From Reticulitermes speratus (lineage: Eukaryota; Arthropoda; Insecta; Blattodea; Rhinotermitidae): DNA of 64,000 bases. The translations under genes and the position numbers were made by a program. Shown in pieces: positions 1 through 11,905 of this stretch; the stretch's first letter is position 1, and the number at the start of each line of letters is the position of its first letter. The stretch is taken from positions 13,075,936 through 13,139,935 of the forward strand of contig JAJKFL010000008.1 of the NCBI GenBank assembly GCA_021186555.1. The letters are read 5' to 3'. The notes beneath the pieces are model-generated. The model was not told where the DNA came from. It did no database searches and worked only from the letters and a program-made list of their open reading frames with translations.

Positions 1-336
1 TGAGGGCGATCAAATCAAGGAGGGTAAAGCGAATGGGGTATGTAGCACTTATGGGGGAAAAGAGAAACGCATACAAGGTCTTGGTACAGAAACCTGAAGG
101 AAACACACCACTTGGAAGCTATAGACGTAGATTGAAAGATAATATTAAAATCGATGACAGAAATTGGATGAGAAGGCGTGAACTGGATTTATCTGACTCA
201 GGGCAGGGTCCAGTGGTGGGCTCTTGTGAACACGGCAACGAACATACGGGTTCCATAGAATGGGAGGAATTTATTGACTAGCTGTGAAACTATCAGCTTC
301 TCAAGGTTGACTATGCTCCACAGAGTTAGTTGGTTA
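1..336 (+). repeat. LINE-A 3' end (non-LTR retrotransposon remnant)
   Basis: This is the C-terminal coding end plus 3' tail of the commonest non-LTR family in the window. Positions 33-281 still translate to a decayed version of the family peptide ([12 protein letters not shown], then PEG..PLG..RRR and DNIK). The copy ends in the shared tail AGCTTCTCAAGG...CTCCACAGAGTTAGTTGGTTAG. It enters from beyond the left edge, so its true 5' truncation point is not visible. It is not a host gene. Confidence 0.8.
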
Positions 337-1390
337 GCTGCTGTTAAAAACCAGTACGACCAATTCAGTAAGACTGGTACAAGGATATAGCACAGGATGA
401 ATCCTTACAAACGGAGATAGCCTGATGGCCGCACAATAAGTCTGTTATATCATTTGGTCGACAAACTAGTCTGTTGGGACCCACAAAGGGCAATACAGTC
501 TCTGCATGACGATATTTTTCGAAATTATAATGAAAAACACACAGAAGTAAAAAATAATCAATTTAATATTTTTAGGCATCTCAGGTTCACACAAATTTCG
601 TTATGGTTTTAATCAGACATTTCATATGATGATTTCTCATACAATTATATTCTACACATGTATGCCCAAAAGCCGTACCTGCCACACGCCTATCTCCCTA
701 CCTAAGGGGTAGTATCGTATGACTAACATAATCCACAGCTTCAAAATTTAATTTGGAACTGGTATAGGCCAGAGAAAATAATCCGTAAAATCCAAGAGTC
801 CTACCACATGTCTAAAAGAATTCAGAGTTTTTAAAGCTTCAATCTGAAAGTAAATATGCCAGCTGAAGAAGACACATAAAAGTCTGTATCCCCCACAAAC
901 GGTAGGTTCAACAGAAATAAATGACTATGAATATAACCAATTGCTGTTCAGACCTACGCGAAAACACTCCACGGAAATCAAAACAGAAGTCGTCCAGATT
1001 TTCCTGTCGGATTAAAATGAGCACATAAAATAGTTCCTGGATTGGTGGGAAGCCATGGGGCCCAAAACTGTGTGATTTACCAACCCTTTCCGAACATTAT
1101 GTGGCAGTGTGTTGTCACATGTTCAAAAAACCTGAACAGCACGAAGACCTGTAACGACAATGGCCGAGTAAATACCATCGTTCAGGCTCTGAATCCAATG
1201 AAGCCAATTCTTCGACTGCCAAGCGAGCCTGTCAACACTGAATCATCAGGCATTCCTCTTCTATCTCATTCCTATATGAGACTCACGTAATCAGTTCAAT
1301 GACACACTGTACAGGCCCACAATTGAGGCGCTCTACTTAACCCCGTTTCACTCATTTCTCTGGAAAGCGAACAGCACATTCGATTGAGAA
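337..1390. other. unassigned intergenic DNA
   Basis: I see no coding exon, structured RNA or recognisable repeat in this stretch. The open frame at 1042-1290 has no family resemblance and is treated as chance. Confidence 0.5.
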
Positions 1391-1394
1391 TCAC

Positions 1395-1515
1395 TTCTGC
1401 TTCGCAGTCGGGAGATCCGAGGTTCAAATCTCGGCCTTCACACAAGCTACACTAAGAGTTTTAGTGGTTTACTTCACACCTCCAGACAAATTCCGGGACA
1501 GTGCCTACAGCCTTT
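1395..1515 (+). repeat. tRNA-derived SINE-E fragment
   Basis: It contains a tRNA 3'-half-like segment (GGGAGATCCGAGGTTCAAATC at 1410-1430) followed by the 'CCTCCAGACAAATTCCGGGACAG' style body that is shared, in decayed form, with the SINE-E copies near 11.8, 20.3 and 40.2 kb. The remainder is too diverged to set the ends exactly. Confidence 0.5.
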
Positions 1516-1529
1516 TCATTTCATGACCA

Positions 1530-1795
1530 ATAGCGACTCGCTACGGCTGAAGGGTCCGGGGTTCGAACTCCGGATACGGGCTTCTCCAAAATCACCCAAA
1601 CCGGCTCTGAGACACAAAGTCCCCTGTTCAATGGGTACTGGGACTCTTTACTGGGGTAAAGCGGCCGGTGAGTGAATCTGACTATTCCCCCTCCATCTAG
1701 TGCAAAGATTAAGATTGAGTGGAGCTATACTCCTGCTCCCCCTGTATGCCTTCATGGCGTGGTCAGGGACAACTTTATTTTTAATAATTTTGCTA
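1530..1795 (+). repeat. SINE-2 copy
   Basis: This is a tRNA-derived SINE. The tRNA-like head has a box-B-like GGTCCGGGGTTCGAACTCC. The body runs through AATGGGTACTGGG, GGGGTAAAGCGGCCGG and CTCCATCTAGTGC, and ends at ATGCCTTCATGGCGTGGTCAGGGAC. The same order of blocks recurs in about fifteen copies on both strands. The reverse-strand open frame across it is an artefact. Confidence 0.85.
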
Positions 1796-2282
1796 CCAAC
1801 GAACGCTACAGTAAGAGCCGCTGACAACGTAGGTAAATAAACCATACACAAATACAATTTCTGGCACGGGGCACCATTAGCGATATAAAGCGCAGTGAAA
1901 TTACTCCGAAGTGCCTTTACAAAACGTAACCAGCCGGCCACGTAGACATCGACCCGTCGTGATGGTTACGTGCGTTATCGAAAATCAGGTTTGGCAAACG
2001 AAGTCCGCATTCTGCCAACAAAACCGCTGAACAGTAGTAACACTGTTAGAGCTTTCTTTGTATCTCGTTTACCTGCAAGGGGTATCTGGTGTCGAAGAAA
2101 ATATGACACCATGCTCCTACATGGTGAATTGCAAAGGCAACGACTTCATATGACAAGCAAGGCTGATTTAAATACGCCTATACACAGACATTGGCCTAAA
2201 GAGACTTCCGAGAACCACCAAAATCTCAATAACCTAGCCGAGAACCGAACAAAGTCTTCGTTATTTCGACGGCAAATTTTGT
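1796..2282. other. unassigned DNA
   Basis: It holds a 104-codon open frame (1970-2284) with no recognisable domain and no splice-flanked exon structure. I do not call it a gene. Confidence 0.4.
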
Positions 2283-2515
2283 AACTGGATTGGTCAAGCC
2301 TTGCGTAGGAACTGCCTTCTAAAACACGTTATAGAAGGAAAGATAAAGGGAAGGATAGAAGTGACGGGAAGAATAGGAAGAAGACGTAAGCAGCTACTGG
2401 ATGGCCGTAAGGAAGAGAAAGGAAACTGGAAATTAAAACAGGAAGCACTAGATTGCACTCTGTCAAGAAATGGCTTTGGAAGAGGCTATGAATGGATGAA
2501 TGAATGACTTTCGGT
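2283..2515 (+). repeat. LINE-B 3' end (non-LTR remnant)
   Basis: It translates to the C-terminal tail of a non-LTR retrotransposon polyprotein: RRNCLLKHVIEGKI, then GRIEVTGRIGRRRKQLLDG and LKQEALDCTL, ending GFGRGY. Tails of this kind (basic, Arg-rich) are typical of insect LINE ORF2 termini. A second, frame-broken copy lies at 56250-56640, with upstream sequence also preserved. Confidence 0.8.
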
Positions 2516-2994
2516 TTCATACAATTCGTAACGTAATGTATACATTCATGAACAGGGCTACAGGAATACGTTCGCCCAACTGCAACGGGCAAGTTAACAG
2601 AAACCAGTGGCGAATATAGGATATTTATACGATGTATTTAAGTTGTATGTGTTAGTCTGTTCACTGTATGTGTCATCAGTCACCGCAGTTGTTGAATGAC
2701 ATCGACAATTTAATGGTCTGAAAATCTGCACCGGATTTCCCGTTTGGAAAGGCCAGGAACTACAGAGTATTTTTTTTATCACCCGAGTGAACATAGCAGA
2801 GTGGGCGGCTTCGTCAGTCACTATGCACCAACGACGTCGTCCGCTTTACTGCATGCAGTTAGGCGACAAAAATACTCTGCACACACGCTAAGACAATCAT
2901 ATGCTTAATTTCCATGCTTCTTGCGTCATGTATAAAATGAGGTTTTGATACCAGATGCGTGTGCATCACTCTTCCACTCAACGTAGGGGTAAAG

Positions 2995-3215
2995 TCGTAC
3001 CTGTGCTTAAGTATCACGCCATGAAGACGTATGAGAGCGTGAAGGTATAACTCTACGCATTCCTGACCTCGGCACTAGATGGAGGTGAATGGTCAATTTC
3101 ATAGCCTTGCTGCTTTGTCCCTGGGGAAAGAGCTCCTGTATCTACTGCACAGGAGGTTAGGAGGGCACCAGGGCTAGTAGGAACAGAGCCCCGCAGGTCT
3201 GAAATAACAAGACGG
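2995..3215 (-). repeat. SINE-2 copy
   Basis: It has the reverse-strand order of the SINE-2 blocks: CACGCCATGAAGACGTA, then GGTATAACTCTACGCATTC, CTCGGCACTAGATGGAGGTGA, and a decayed TGGGGAAAGAGC and GAGG segment. The tRNA-like head is largely lost. Confidence 0.75.
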
Positions 3216-3261
3216 CATTAATGAAAACAAGCACAAATATCATGTTACTGCAAACACGCCA

Positions 3262-3292
3262 TTTTATTTATTTATTTATTTTTTTTTTTTGC
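3262..3292. repeat. (TTTA)n / poly-T tract
   Basis: It is a short TTTA microsatellite running into a T-homopolymer, possibly a reversed retroelement poly-A tail. Confidence 0.8.
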
Positions 3293-3904
3293 ATTTTAAA
3301 TTACAGCAATCAATAAATTAAATTTCCGATGGCTGCTGTTCCCCCCTCTGTGTAACAAACCGACGTCTTAAAATGTCGCAGCATGTAATGACTGAGACAA
3401 GTTACAGAACAAAAATAAAACGACCATATAGCCTTAAACGCTTCCATCTCTACAAGAAGGCTACGGAGAAAGTACAAATTAGGCGTGATGTACTTAATGA
3501 CTGATTTCTGTCTTACAGTCCCTACACGTAAAGACTCTCACTGCCTAGCAGTGCTACGAACTGTTTTCATACTAAATTTAACATGCTCGGCTGGAAGGAA
3601 TTCATTAGTTATCACTTTCAAATTAAAAGCTAAATATAGCAGTTGTCTACAGTCTGCTCGTTCAGAAAATAAACGCTCCAGTAAGGGTAACTGACCGCAT
3701 CCAAATCTCAACAGCATGCTAAGGGCCACACTCTGTACAAAAACTAGTACAACGAAATGGATACCCATCAGAAGTCGATAATCTAGTTAACAAAAACGAG
3801 CACGTAACAGTAGAAATCAGGGTACGCCGGCATTTTCATTCTCAGAACTCAGCACTGCTGCTGCCAACAAAGTTTATTTCTAGATTTTCTAATAACTACC
3901 TACC
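3293..3904. other. unassigned DNA
   Basis: I see nothing recognisable. The overlapping open frames on the two strands at 3485-3768 are mirror shadows of each other without any family signature. Confidence 0.45.
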
Positions 3905-4445
3905 TACATACCTAACTAACTAACTAACTAACTAACTCCATGGAGCAGAGTCCTTCTTGAGAAGCTAACAGGTCGTCAGCTAGTCAAGAAATTCCCCTCA
4001 TTTTATGGAACCCGAAGGTTCATTACCTCATTCACAAGAGCCCGCCACCGGTCCCTATCCTGAGCCATATCGATCCAGTCCATGCCCCCCCATCCCACTT
4101 CTTGAAGATTCATTTTAATATTATCCTCCATCTACGCCTGGGTATTCCAAGTGGTCTCCTTCCCTCAGGTCTCCCCACCAAAATCCTGTATGCACCTCTC
4201 CCCTCCCCCATACGTGCTACATGCCCCGCCCACCTCATTCATCTTGATTTGATCACCCGAATAATATTTGGTGATGAGTACAGGTCATTAAGTTCCTCGT
4301 TATGTAGTCTTCTCCACTCCCCCGTTACCTCGTCCCTCTTAGGCCCAAATATCCTCCTCAGCACCCTATTCTCGAACACCCTCAGCCTGTGTTCCTCCCT
4401 CAGTGTGAGAGACCAAGTAGATCTTTTAATACGTGAGCATAAATT
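3905..4445 (-). repeat. LINE-A 3' end with (TTAG)n tail
   Basis: On the minus strand this copy reads from a GAACACAGGCTGAGGGTGTT coding segment through GGTGGGGAGACCTGAGGGAAGGAGACCACTTGG to the conserved ATGGAACCCGAAGG...CTCCATGGAGTTAG end. It finishes in about seven TTAG units (3909-3936 on the plus strand), which shows the tail of this family is a tetranucleotide repeat rather than poly-A. It is one of the longest copies in the window. Confidence 0.85.
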
Positions 4446-4494
4446 ATTGACGTGAAGGTGTAGAAACGCAAAAAGTAAAGGCAGAATTGTCCCT

Positions 4495-4665
4495 GAGATC
4501 TGCGCTCTTCTGAGATATTACGCGGCGTCGTGTGGTAATTGTTTAACGACGTTTCGCGACCGATACGTTGTTCCGAAACGTCGTTAAACAATTATCACAC
4601 GACGCCGCGTAATATCCCAGAAGAGCGCAGATCTCATCAACATCGCGGCGGAAGCCTGAAATCAA
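4495..4665. mobile_element. near-perfect palindrome of the GAAACGTC hairpin group
   Basis: Arms 4495-4556 and 4574-4635 (62 nt each) are inverted copies with only two mismatches by eye, around a 17-nt loop. Both arms carry GACGTTTCG/CGAAACGTC at the loop side and GAGATCTGCGCTCTTC at the outer side. A common tail (GCGGCGGAAGCCTGAAATCAA) follows. The same unit recurs at 44545-44695, where the loop still holds the CTTGAAGATGGG partner of the hairpin. I infer an inverted-terminal-repeat remnant of a Penelope-like or retrozyme-like element. Confidence 0.75.
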
Positions 4666-4945
4666 AAGTCGTCCCTGTCCACGCCATGAACGCGAAAAGG
4701 GAGAGCAAAGGTATAACTCCACTCATTCTTAATGTGGGCACTAGATGGAGGTGAGTGGTTAACTGCACGCCTCGGCCGCGGGGAAAAGCCCCAGGTTACC
4801 GTGGAACAGAAGGCTGTGCAGGTCCCACAGCCGGCCTGTTTGTTTTGGAGAAGAGAAAAATCTCTTTACCCTGCCGGGATTCGAACACCGGATCGTCCAG
4901 CCCACAGCCTAGTCACTATACCGACTGCACTACACCGGCTCCTCG
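4666..4945 (-). repeat. SINE-2 copy
   Basis: It is a nearly complete reverse-strand SINE-2, from GTCGTCCCTGTCCACGCCATG through GGCACTAGATGGAGGTGAG and CTCGGCCGCGGGG to the tRNA-like head ATTCGAACACCGGATCGTCC and TATACCGACTGCACTACACC. It abuts the palindrome on its left with no spacer. Confidence 0.85.
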
Positions 4946-6240
4946 ATGCAAAACGTATCGACATCGTAAAGGATGAGGTCGAACACCGCTGAGCTACACC
5001 ATTCTAGGACCACTTCATGCTGCAAAGTAAAATGCGGTCCTGCTATGGATTCTGTTGGACCTAGATCAGGCCTGTACTCCAGTTCCCTTCCACTATCTTG
5101 CAGGATATGAAGCGTTGTGTAAGATACACTAGGCCGGAATTATGGCGAGAAACAAAAACTCTTAAACAGACGTAGTTTGGAATGTGACTATCTAATCTGC
5201 AGAAAACACTAGCCCCTTTCAGACCAGCTACTATAATTTAACGAGTAACAGCCGGCTCAGGAAATAGTATTCCATGATCCCCCAGATGTGTGCATATTAA
5301 GCTCGATACAAGGCCGCTAGCAACGTGCTCCATATTAAATTACGTCGAGGTGACCTAAATAACACGAACTTCGGTGTGACGCAACACGATGGACAACCAG
5401 CGAACAATTGGTTACGTCACACTTTACAAGGGCAATACAGAAATGTGTAACAACTTCCCGTCCTATCCTGATAATTCTGCAGCAAAGGAAGCGGGTGGAG
5501 CCAGCCCACCATTTCCTTCATTTCATCGGTTGATGCAGGCTTATAATGTTGCCCCACACTTCCAAGACCGTGTAGTGTATGGGAGATGTGTAAAATACAC
5601 TCCCTGTTGCAGTTACCGCCAAGCAATACCGCAAGTTGGCTGAAGCCGTCTACGGTATAACTTGGTTTCCGGAGATTGTTTTACAGGCTTTTCATTATAC
5701 GACGCTGCTTAGCACGGCGTAGTCGTCTATGCCTGCTCGCTTTTAACAGCAAAGTGTCATAATTTTACAATCTCGTATTTTGAGGGTGACAGTGTAAAAA
5801 TTCCTGTGCATGCACGCCATATTGAGACAGACGTTGGACATAGAGCACATTCTGAAATTAACGCCCAATATTAGTAGTGAACCTCGCCAAGACTGTAATT
5901 TTTTTGTCACATGAAGTTTAAATAAAAAAATTCGTCAAATACAAAACAGTCCTTTCATGACGACCCTTTTTACTTTACAGCCCCTGATGGACACACTTAT
6001 CACAAATTCATGCTGGTAATTTAATTTCCGGATAGCTTGATTATATAATAATGTAAATAATAATAATGTCCCACGTGCAAAAAGTGGTCATACTGAAAAC
6101 CGCTTACATCATGAGAAAATTCCTCAATGGCGAAGATCACTTCATGAAGATCCTGGAAATCCCTAATCATGTCAGTTTACCATGTTCCCGGCTTTACACA
6201 CTCGTTTCCACATTATCTGACACAACCCTCCAGTACGTAC
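4946..6240. other. unassigned DNA
   Basis: A short tRNA-like reverse box (GCTGAGCTACACCATTCTAGG at 4989-5009) may be another decayed SINE. The rest, including an 84-codon frame at 5389-5643, shows no recognisable feature. Confidence 0.4.
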
Positions 6241-6304
6241 TTGGTGAAATGACCCCCGTTCTCTGGGTGCTCACAAACACGGGGCATAGCCTGAGACTAT
6301 CCCA

Positions 6305-6332
6305 AATAATAATAATAATAATAATAATAACA
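6305..6332. repeat. (AAT)n microsatellite, possible retroelement tail
   Basis: It has about nine AAT units following CTGAGACTATCCC. Other LINE ends in the window (42977-42998) also finish in AAT repeats, so this may be a tail, but the upstream sequence gives no clear coding remnant. Confidence 0.5.
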
Positions 6333-9300
6333 TAATTAATCCAGGTGCCTTCTTCGGCAAAGTAGCACACTGCTCTTTCGTTCACATACTATTTCATCTG
6401 AGTCAATTTTCGTTTTATTTTCTCAAAGCACACTAAACGTTTCTCACACTAAACACGCCATTTTCAGTAATGTACAAGGCAACTTGACAGAACAACGAGT
6501 TTTATGTGACTTATGGGCAACAGCATTATAATGCCGTTTACTGTTGCAATCTGGTGATGCTATAGTACGATTTTAATCTGGTTTCCATCGAATCGAAAGA
6601 CAGACTGATAATGATGCCTGCTTATACTAACCGCGCACATTACGATAGGTCGATACCACCGAGCACGCCGATGTATCCCGTCACTGTACAGATTGGTCGA
6701 GAGGTGACCGATCTGAAACGCACCTGTCATGACTGCAGTTTGTCACACTATACTTCAGTCTCTACCACAGAATGTCGGGGACAGTCTGGGTGTCCTTTTT
6801 ATCGTGTCCCCAAGCATAGCAGCTTTACCGTACAGACAGCCAGCATCTGGCCGGACATCCATTGCACAGAGACACGATAAAAGGAGCACATATACCTTCA
6901 AAAAAGCCACAACTGCCTCTTCCTAGATCTTTATCTAATCATTATTTATGGTTAAAAAGCGTCATTTAGTATCCTTAGTAACCACACTGACATCACGCAC
7001 CTCCGATACTTACCGGTTGGCAGACATTTAAACCGATAACGGAACACATAAACGGCAATGAATCATTTCATAACGAATGAGAGACGAGAAGACGAGAGAA
7101 GATGGTGACTGCCTGTTCTAAGTCAATTCGTTGTCACACGCAACTGGGAATAAAAAGAATACAGCCGTGCCATACATTAAAAACCGCTGCCCATCATTTC
7201 AGTCCCGTACCTACAAAACACAATAAAAAGTCACGTATTATAACTGCGAACAAACCTTCGCTTGTAAAGTGTACGCAGACCTCCATCTGTAACCAGGCCC
7301 GACTTTAAGCATGCGCTAGCTGGGCGGTCACCCATAACACCAAACTAACTTTGATACACGGCGAAAAAAATATATACGATATAATGCTGTTTTTTTTAAC
7401 TTGACGAAGCAAACTGTGAATTGTGCAGCGGTTTCGATGCATGGTCACGTAACATACAAATTCTGAAGTCGCAAAAATTGGACTGTGAGGGTAGGTGGAG
7501 GGGGGGGGGGGGGGCGTAATGGACTATAAGTTTTCCTCACCCGAGGCGCAAATTTTTCTAACGCTTTCCCTGTTTATAAACTGAATGTAAGCTAGTATCC
7601 ATAAAGCCAGGGGTGCACATATTTTCCAGACATACAGAAGCCACTTCAAAATTCTAAGATGCCAGACGGGCGACATGAAACAAGCTCCTTACTGAGAACC
7701 CCCAAATATTAGACGCACCGTACAAAATTCAGTCACCACGGAAACCTGGCGCCTGGGAACTGCGTACCCCTGCATAAAGCCGCAAATAAATAAAGCGATG
7801 CGGAGAACTGCAAACATTAACACGAAGCAGTACATAACCTACAGTCTGTATGGTCTAGGATAAGGGATCTACTCCATTAGATTGACAAAAATTATGACCT
7901 TTCATGTCGGACTATATCTGCTTTATAAATCCACGTCACAAAGAGTAATTTTGAACCGATATTTTAACCCTCTCAAACCAAAATGAAACCCTAAATCCAC
8001 TACTCTTCACGCCGTTTCTGACTTTTCCGGGGAATAACACTGCATTTCTGCAGATTTCATATGCGTAATTTACTTGTTACATGCCTAAAAGTCGTCTCAC
8101 CCTGTACTTTTTAAGGATGATAATTTCACAAAGGACGAAGCAGACAATTCACGGCGCGTGATCAGTTTTGTAACAAATGAAACCTTCAGTATTCGTTACA
8201 TCCCGAAGGCCCATGTTGCCATGATAATCATACGACTTTAACGGTAAATGACAATGGAAATTCGAAGATGAAGCGTGAAACACGTATATGACTGCTGTCG
8301 TTAACATTATGCTACAGTGATTCTTGGCATTCAGAGGTCTATGTTGCCAGATGGCGATTAAAATCGTCTGTGTTCTCCGACTCTGTGAATAATTGAATAA
8401 CAGCAAACTCCCTAGTTTACAGGATATGAATTGGTCACGGGTTATGGATGGTGGCCAGCTTCAAGTAAAAGTCTACAAAATATATCCTCATGTAGGCCTA
8501 TATCGTGACTGAAGATCAGAGCCAATCTCGACGACAGAAATAAAAGGCAGAATACCAACAGGACATATGTATACCTACGTTTATTGTGTTTCTGATTACT
8601 GGTACGAGCTATTATTTTTTACCGATCAAATGTCCGCAGAGACATTAACTTTTTAACGCCTAGCGGTTACTATACGTACCACCAGGTTTAACATTCAGAA
8701 ACTCTACATTCTGCCCACACAGTGTATTTATGTGTTTTATATGAATCTCAGAACAAACAGCGAGTTTTGCCCTATAAACCATTAACTTACTGGTTTTAAT
8801 AACCGAGATGGAGACTGTTTACTGCGCGGTACAAACTGGTTCTTTACATCAATCACCTCTCGTTCTTAAAGGGTTAAAACGGTAACTTGGGCAGTGCTGG
8901 TTAGCGGATGGCTTCCACGTCAGCTTGTAAATGTCGATTCTTATGGCTTCCGATACGGGAATATTACTGTTCACGTGTGCGTTTTTACCTAAGGAAGTAA
9001 TCTGGTAGTCACCGGAAAATTATTACAAACTCGAAAACCCCTATTTATGCCTCAGTGTCCCCCCTCGACTACGCGCATTTCCAGTAAGTAGCCGACACTG
9101 TCCTAAATGCACGACTGAAGAAATGTTGGCCAATTTTTTACAGACATTTTACGTACATGGAGAAAATTGTTTTAAGCAGTAACGTTTATGACCTGTGTTC
9201 TGCAGATGCCCGTTTCGAATCTGGACCGGAACACCAACGTTCCTCAGTCCCTCCGGGCAGATACCACTATATTACCTTACACCACACCACGGCCGCTACC

Positions 9301-10164
9301 TTCCGCATCCCTACAGTTCATTATTTGCTGTCATCAAATGATTCGACGCTATACAACAAGCTGCGTATCCGTGCGTGTATATATATATATATATACAAAT
9401 ACAGAACTTACACACTGAAATAAATTAACAATACTCAACACAATAAAATTACTCCAAACAACCGATCCTTTCATAAGAAATTTCAATAATTAAATAAATA
9501 AATAAATAAAAATAAACACGTAAAAGGATAAAACAGGAAAGAAAATTAAGACGTTCACAGATTCAGTAAGAACATAATGTGCTTTTTAACTGTCACTCCT
9601 CTGTTATGTTATTTATATTCTCTATTAGAGATACCCTAAACAGCTTTTGTAAATAACATTTTGTTGTAGACAAATCCAACAATAAACGAAGGGGGAGAAT
9701 TTCGGCGTCTCTAACCTTCGTTGAGGATACAACGAACAGTGACATCAGGAGCTATGCTCATGTCTGGGATAACAGAGTGAGACTGGTCATGTCTCTGTTC
9801 ATGTATTTACGTAATGATAATATGCTCATAATTTTTGATTTTACTACCAGACACTGCACTGCAAGTGCGACCTCGCTATGAACCAGCAACAGTGGCGGCA
9901 GCAACCTTGGTGGATATAGGTCACACTCCTGCATCCGCCACAACGTCTGTCTCTCTCACACACACACATCAAATTTGCCATCAGCATAGTAGTCTTTAGA
10001 CACGAATTCTTTAAACTTAAAAAAAGAATGGGAGAACCAATTTAAAATTAGCAAATACTTTACCAACTAAACTGAGCAGTCTTTGAGAAGATAACAGTTG
10101 CTTCGTTCATCGGGAAAACCACAGTTTTTATGGAACTCCAAGTGTCACTACTTGTTCACTACAG
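6333..10164. other. unassigned DNA with simple repeats
   Basis: I find no supported gene. Visible items are a G-homopolymer at about 7500-7514, an inverted pair TCCTTTTTATCGTGTCCC / GACACGATAAAAGGAGC (6795-6812 and 6869-6887), a TA tract near 9379-9394, and an (AAAT)n tract at 9492-9513. All open frames here are short and without family signatures. Confidence 0.45.
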
Positions 10165-10320
10165 CCCATCATCGGTGCTTGCTCTGAGCCAAATAAATCA
10201 GTCCACACACTCCCACACTTATTTCTTTATGATCACTTTTAATAATATCCTCCACTTACACCTATACCTTCCAAGTGGTCGTATTTACCTCAAGGTTTCC
10301 GATCAAAATCACGTGACCAA
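10165..10320 (-). repeat. LINE-A fragment
   Basis: It shows the reverse-strand family signature GATCACTTTTAATAATATCCTCC, then CACCTATACC and TTCCAAGTGGTCG, equivalent to the [14 protein letters not shown] coding tail. Both ends are decayed. It sits at the left border of the CpG-poor block. Confidence 0.65.
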
Positions 10321-10767
10321 ATGAAGTGTATGAAAATCGAACTGTCACATTCTTTAACAGATTTACACACTCAATAAACACTCCAAACATGGACAATATC
10401 TGAATATTCTTCTGTTGAAAATGCATGCAGCAATGCTTCTTTAATTATAATGGACAAACTAAACATTACTTTGCATGTGATGTAATATATGTTAGCAGAA
10501 CAGTGTGTTAAATGCTTTACTTATTACCTGCACTTTAGCACCTACAGACTCAGTACACAAGGCATGTATATATTGGTCCAGTTTCTCCATTCAGCGACAT
10601 AACTTTTCTGGACAACAACTAATATGAAGGTCAGTCACAATCCTTTAAAAGTTTTCTATTGGAAGCGACAGAGACATTGGAAATAAAAACACAATAACCT
10701 CCAACAAGTGTAAGATATGCAAGATTTGAGGTCATCACAGATGCACTGCTGAAGATTCATGTCTTCT

Positions 10768-10945
10768 GGAATGTTATGCCATGTCAATCATGAAAGAGTT
10801 ACTGATATTTCAAAGGAACATAGTGCCTATATCTTCAGGGTCAAGCAGTCCAACAAGAGAGAACTCTTTCACTGCATGACCCTGAAGATGAGGGCACTAC
10901 ATTCCTTCAAAACATCAATCAGCCAGTCAACATGGCATAACATCC
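10768..10945. mobile_element. palindromic hairpin-motif element (decayed)
   Basis: The left arm (10768-10849, minus sense) and right arm (10871-10945, plus sense) pair as ATGTTATGCCATGTC / CATGGCATAACAT at the outside and CTTCAGGGTC / GACCCTGAAGATG inside. The CTGAAGATGAGGGC...TTCCTTCAAAAC hairpin is a decayed form of the CTGANGAT-stem-GAAAC motif found at other loci. Confidence 0.65.
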
Positions 10946-11189
10946 CATAAGACTTGACTCATCAAGCATAAGACACATCATTTAGAACTCTAAGAAAATA
11001 ATCAGATAATTATAATGGGTTTGTTTAGTTATCTTGGAATAACTAAGAAAACCCAAGAAAAATGGGCTGAAATTACAATCTGGGAACTAATGCGTACACA
11101 GTAGTGCTAATTATAGTATCCTGATGTGGTATTCTACACACGAAGTACTTAAACAAATGTATAAAAATGTATGAGACTTCAGGATCTCA

Positions 11190-11360
11190 TGTCAGTGTTG
11201 CTGAACATTCAAATCCTCTGGGATGTGACGCTCTGTGGTTGGTAAGTAGTACCGTCATCTTCAGAGTCAAACACTCTGGAATGCTTCTCATGAAGATGAC
11301 AGCACTACAAACCTTTGAACTGGTGGTAAATATTCACCCAACAACATAACATGACAACCC
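11190..11360. mobile_element. palindromic hairpin-motif element (decayed)
   Basis: It has the same head-to-head layout as the neighbour at 10768: CCGTCATCTTCAGAGTC at 11251-11267 faces ATGAAGATGACAGCACTAC at 11290-11308, with outer GTCATGTTATG-like sequence. It is heavily decayed, so the boundaries are approximate. Confidence 0.5.
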
Positions 11361-11784
11361 AGAAGACACGATTCTTCAAAGGCAAACATCTTACAGTTGT
11401 ATTCAACACACTTTTGAATTTCAAGTCTTAATAGTCACTACTTTCCCACTAGCTGATGACTTTGAAAAAACTCGTCTAATTTTTAGCAATACACAGGTCA
11501 ATATTAAAAAAATGTATCATCAAATTCTGTTCCATGGCCCAGTATTAAACATGTTATTTAATTATACCTCTGTTGCAATGACATTACACGCCTGTGATAC
11601 TATTCATATCAGTGACAAAAACAAAAATTACCAATTTTCCATTCAAACAAACCAAAACAGTGGCATCCAAAGCATAAAATGTTATAACAAAACCACCAGT
11701 GCTTGTGACAAGAAATGATCATGTTACAAAACAAACAAGTTGGCTCATGCCTAAAATTTCCTGTATTCAGAAGGAGTCTGGCTT

Positions 11785-11905
11785 AAATCTTCACCAGGAC
11801 ACCGAACATCCTGACGTTTACATGAATTTCCTCACTCCCTCCAGAAAAATGCCAGGACAGTGGAATAAGTTAAGCCACAAATACTTCCTCCCATGTTGTT
11901 GTATG
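11785..11905 (+). repeat. SINE-E body fragment
   Basis: It carries TTCCTCACTCCCTCCAGAAAAATGCCAGGACAGT followed by AAGCCACAAATACTTCCTCCC, a body shared with the SINE-E copies near 1.47, 20.27, 21.05 and 40.2 kb. The tRNA-like head is not recognisable. Confidence 0.45.

Noticed and set aside
1648..1941. 97-codon minus frame, and similar 60-100 codon frames over SINE copies (for example 25466-25663, 27063-27260, 57089-57481)
   Set aside because: Each is a read-through of a SINE body on one strand; the same peptides recur wherever the SINE recurs, so they are not genes.
3909..3936. Interstitial telomere repeat
   Set aside because: The unit is TTAG, not the insect TTAGG, and it directly ends a LINE-A copy, so it is the element's tail.
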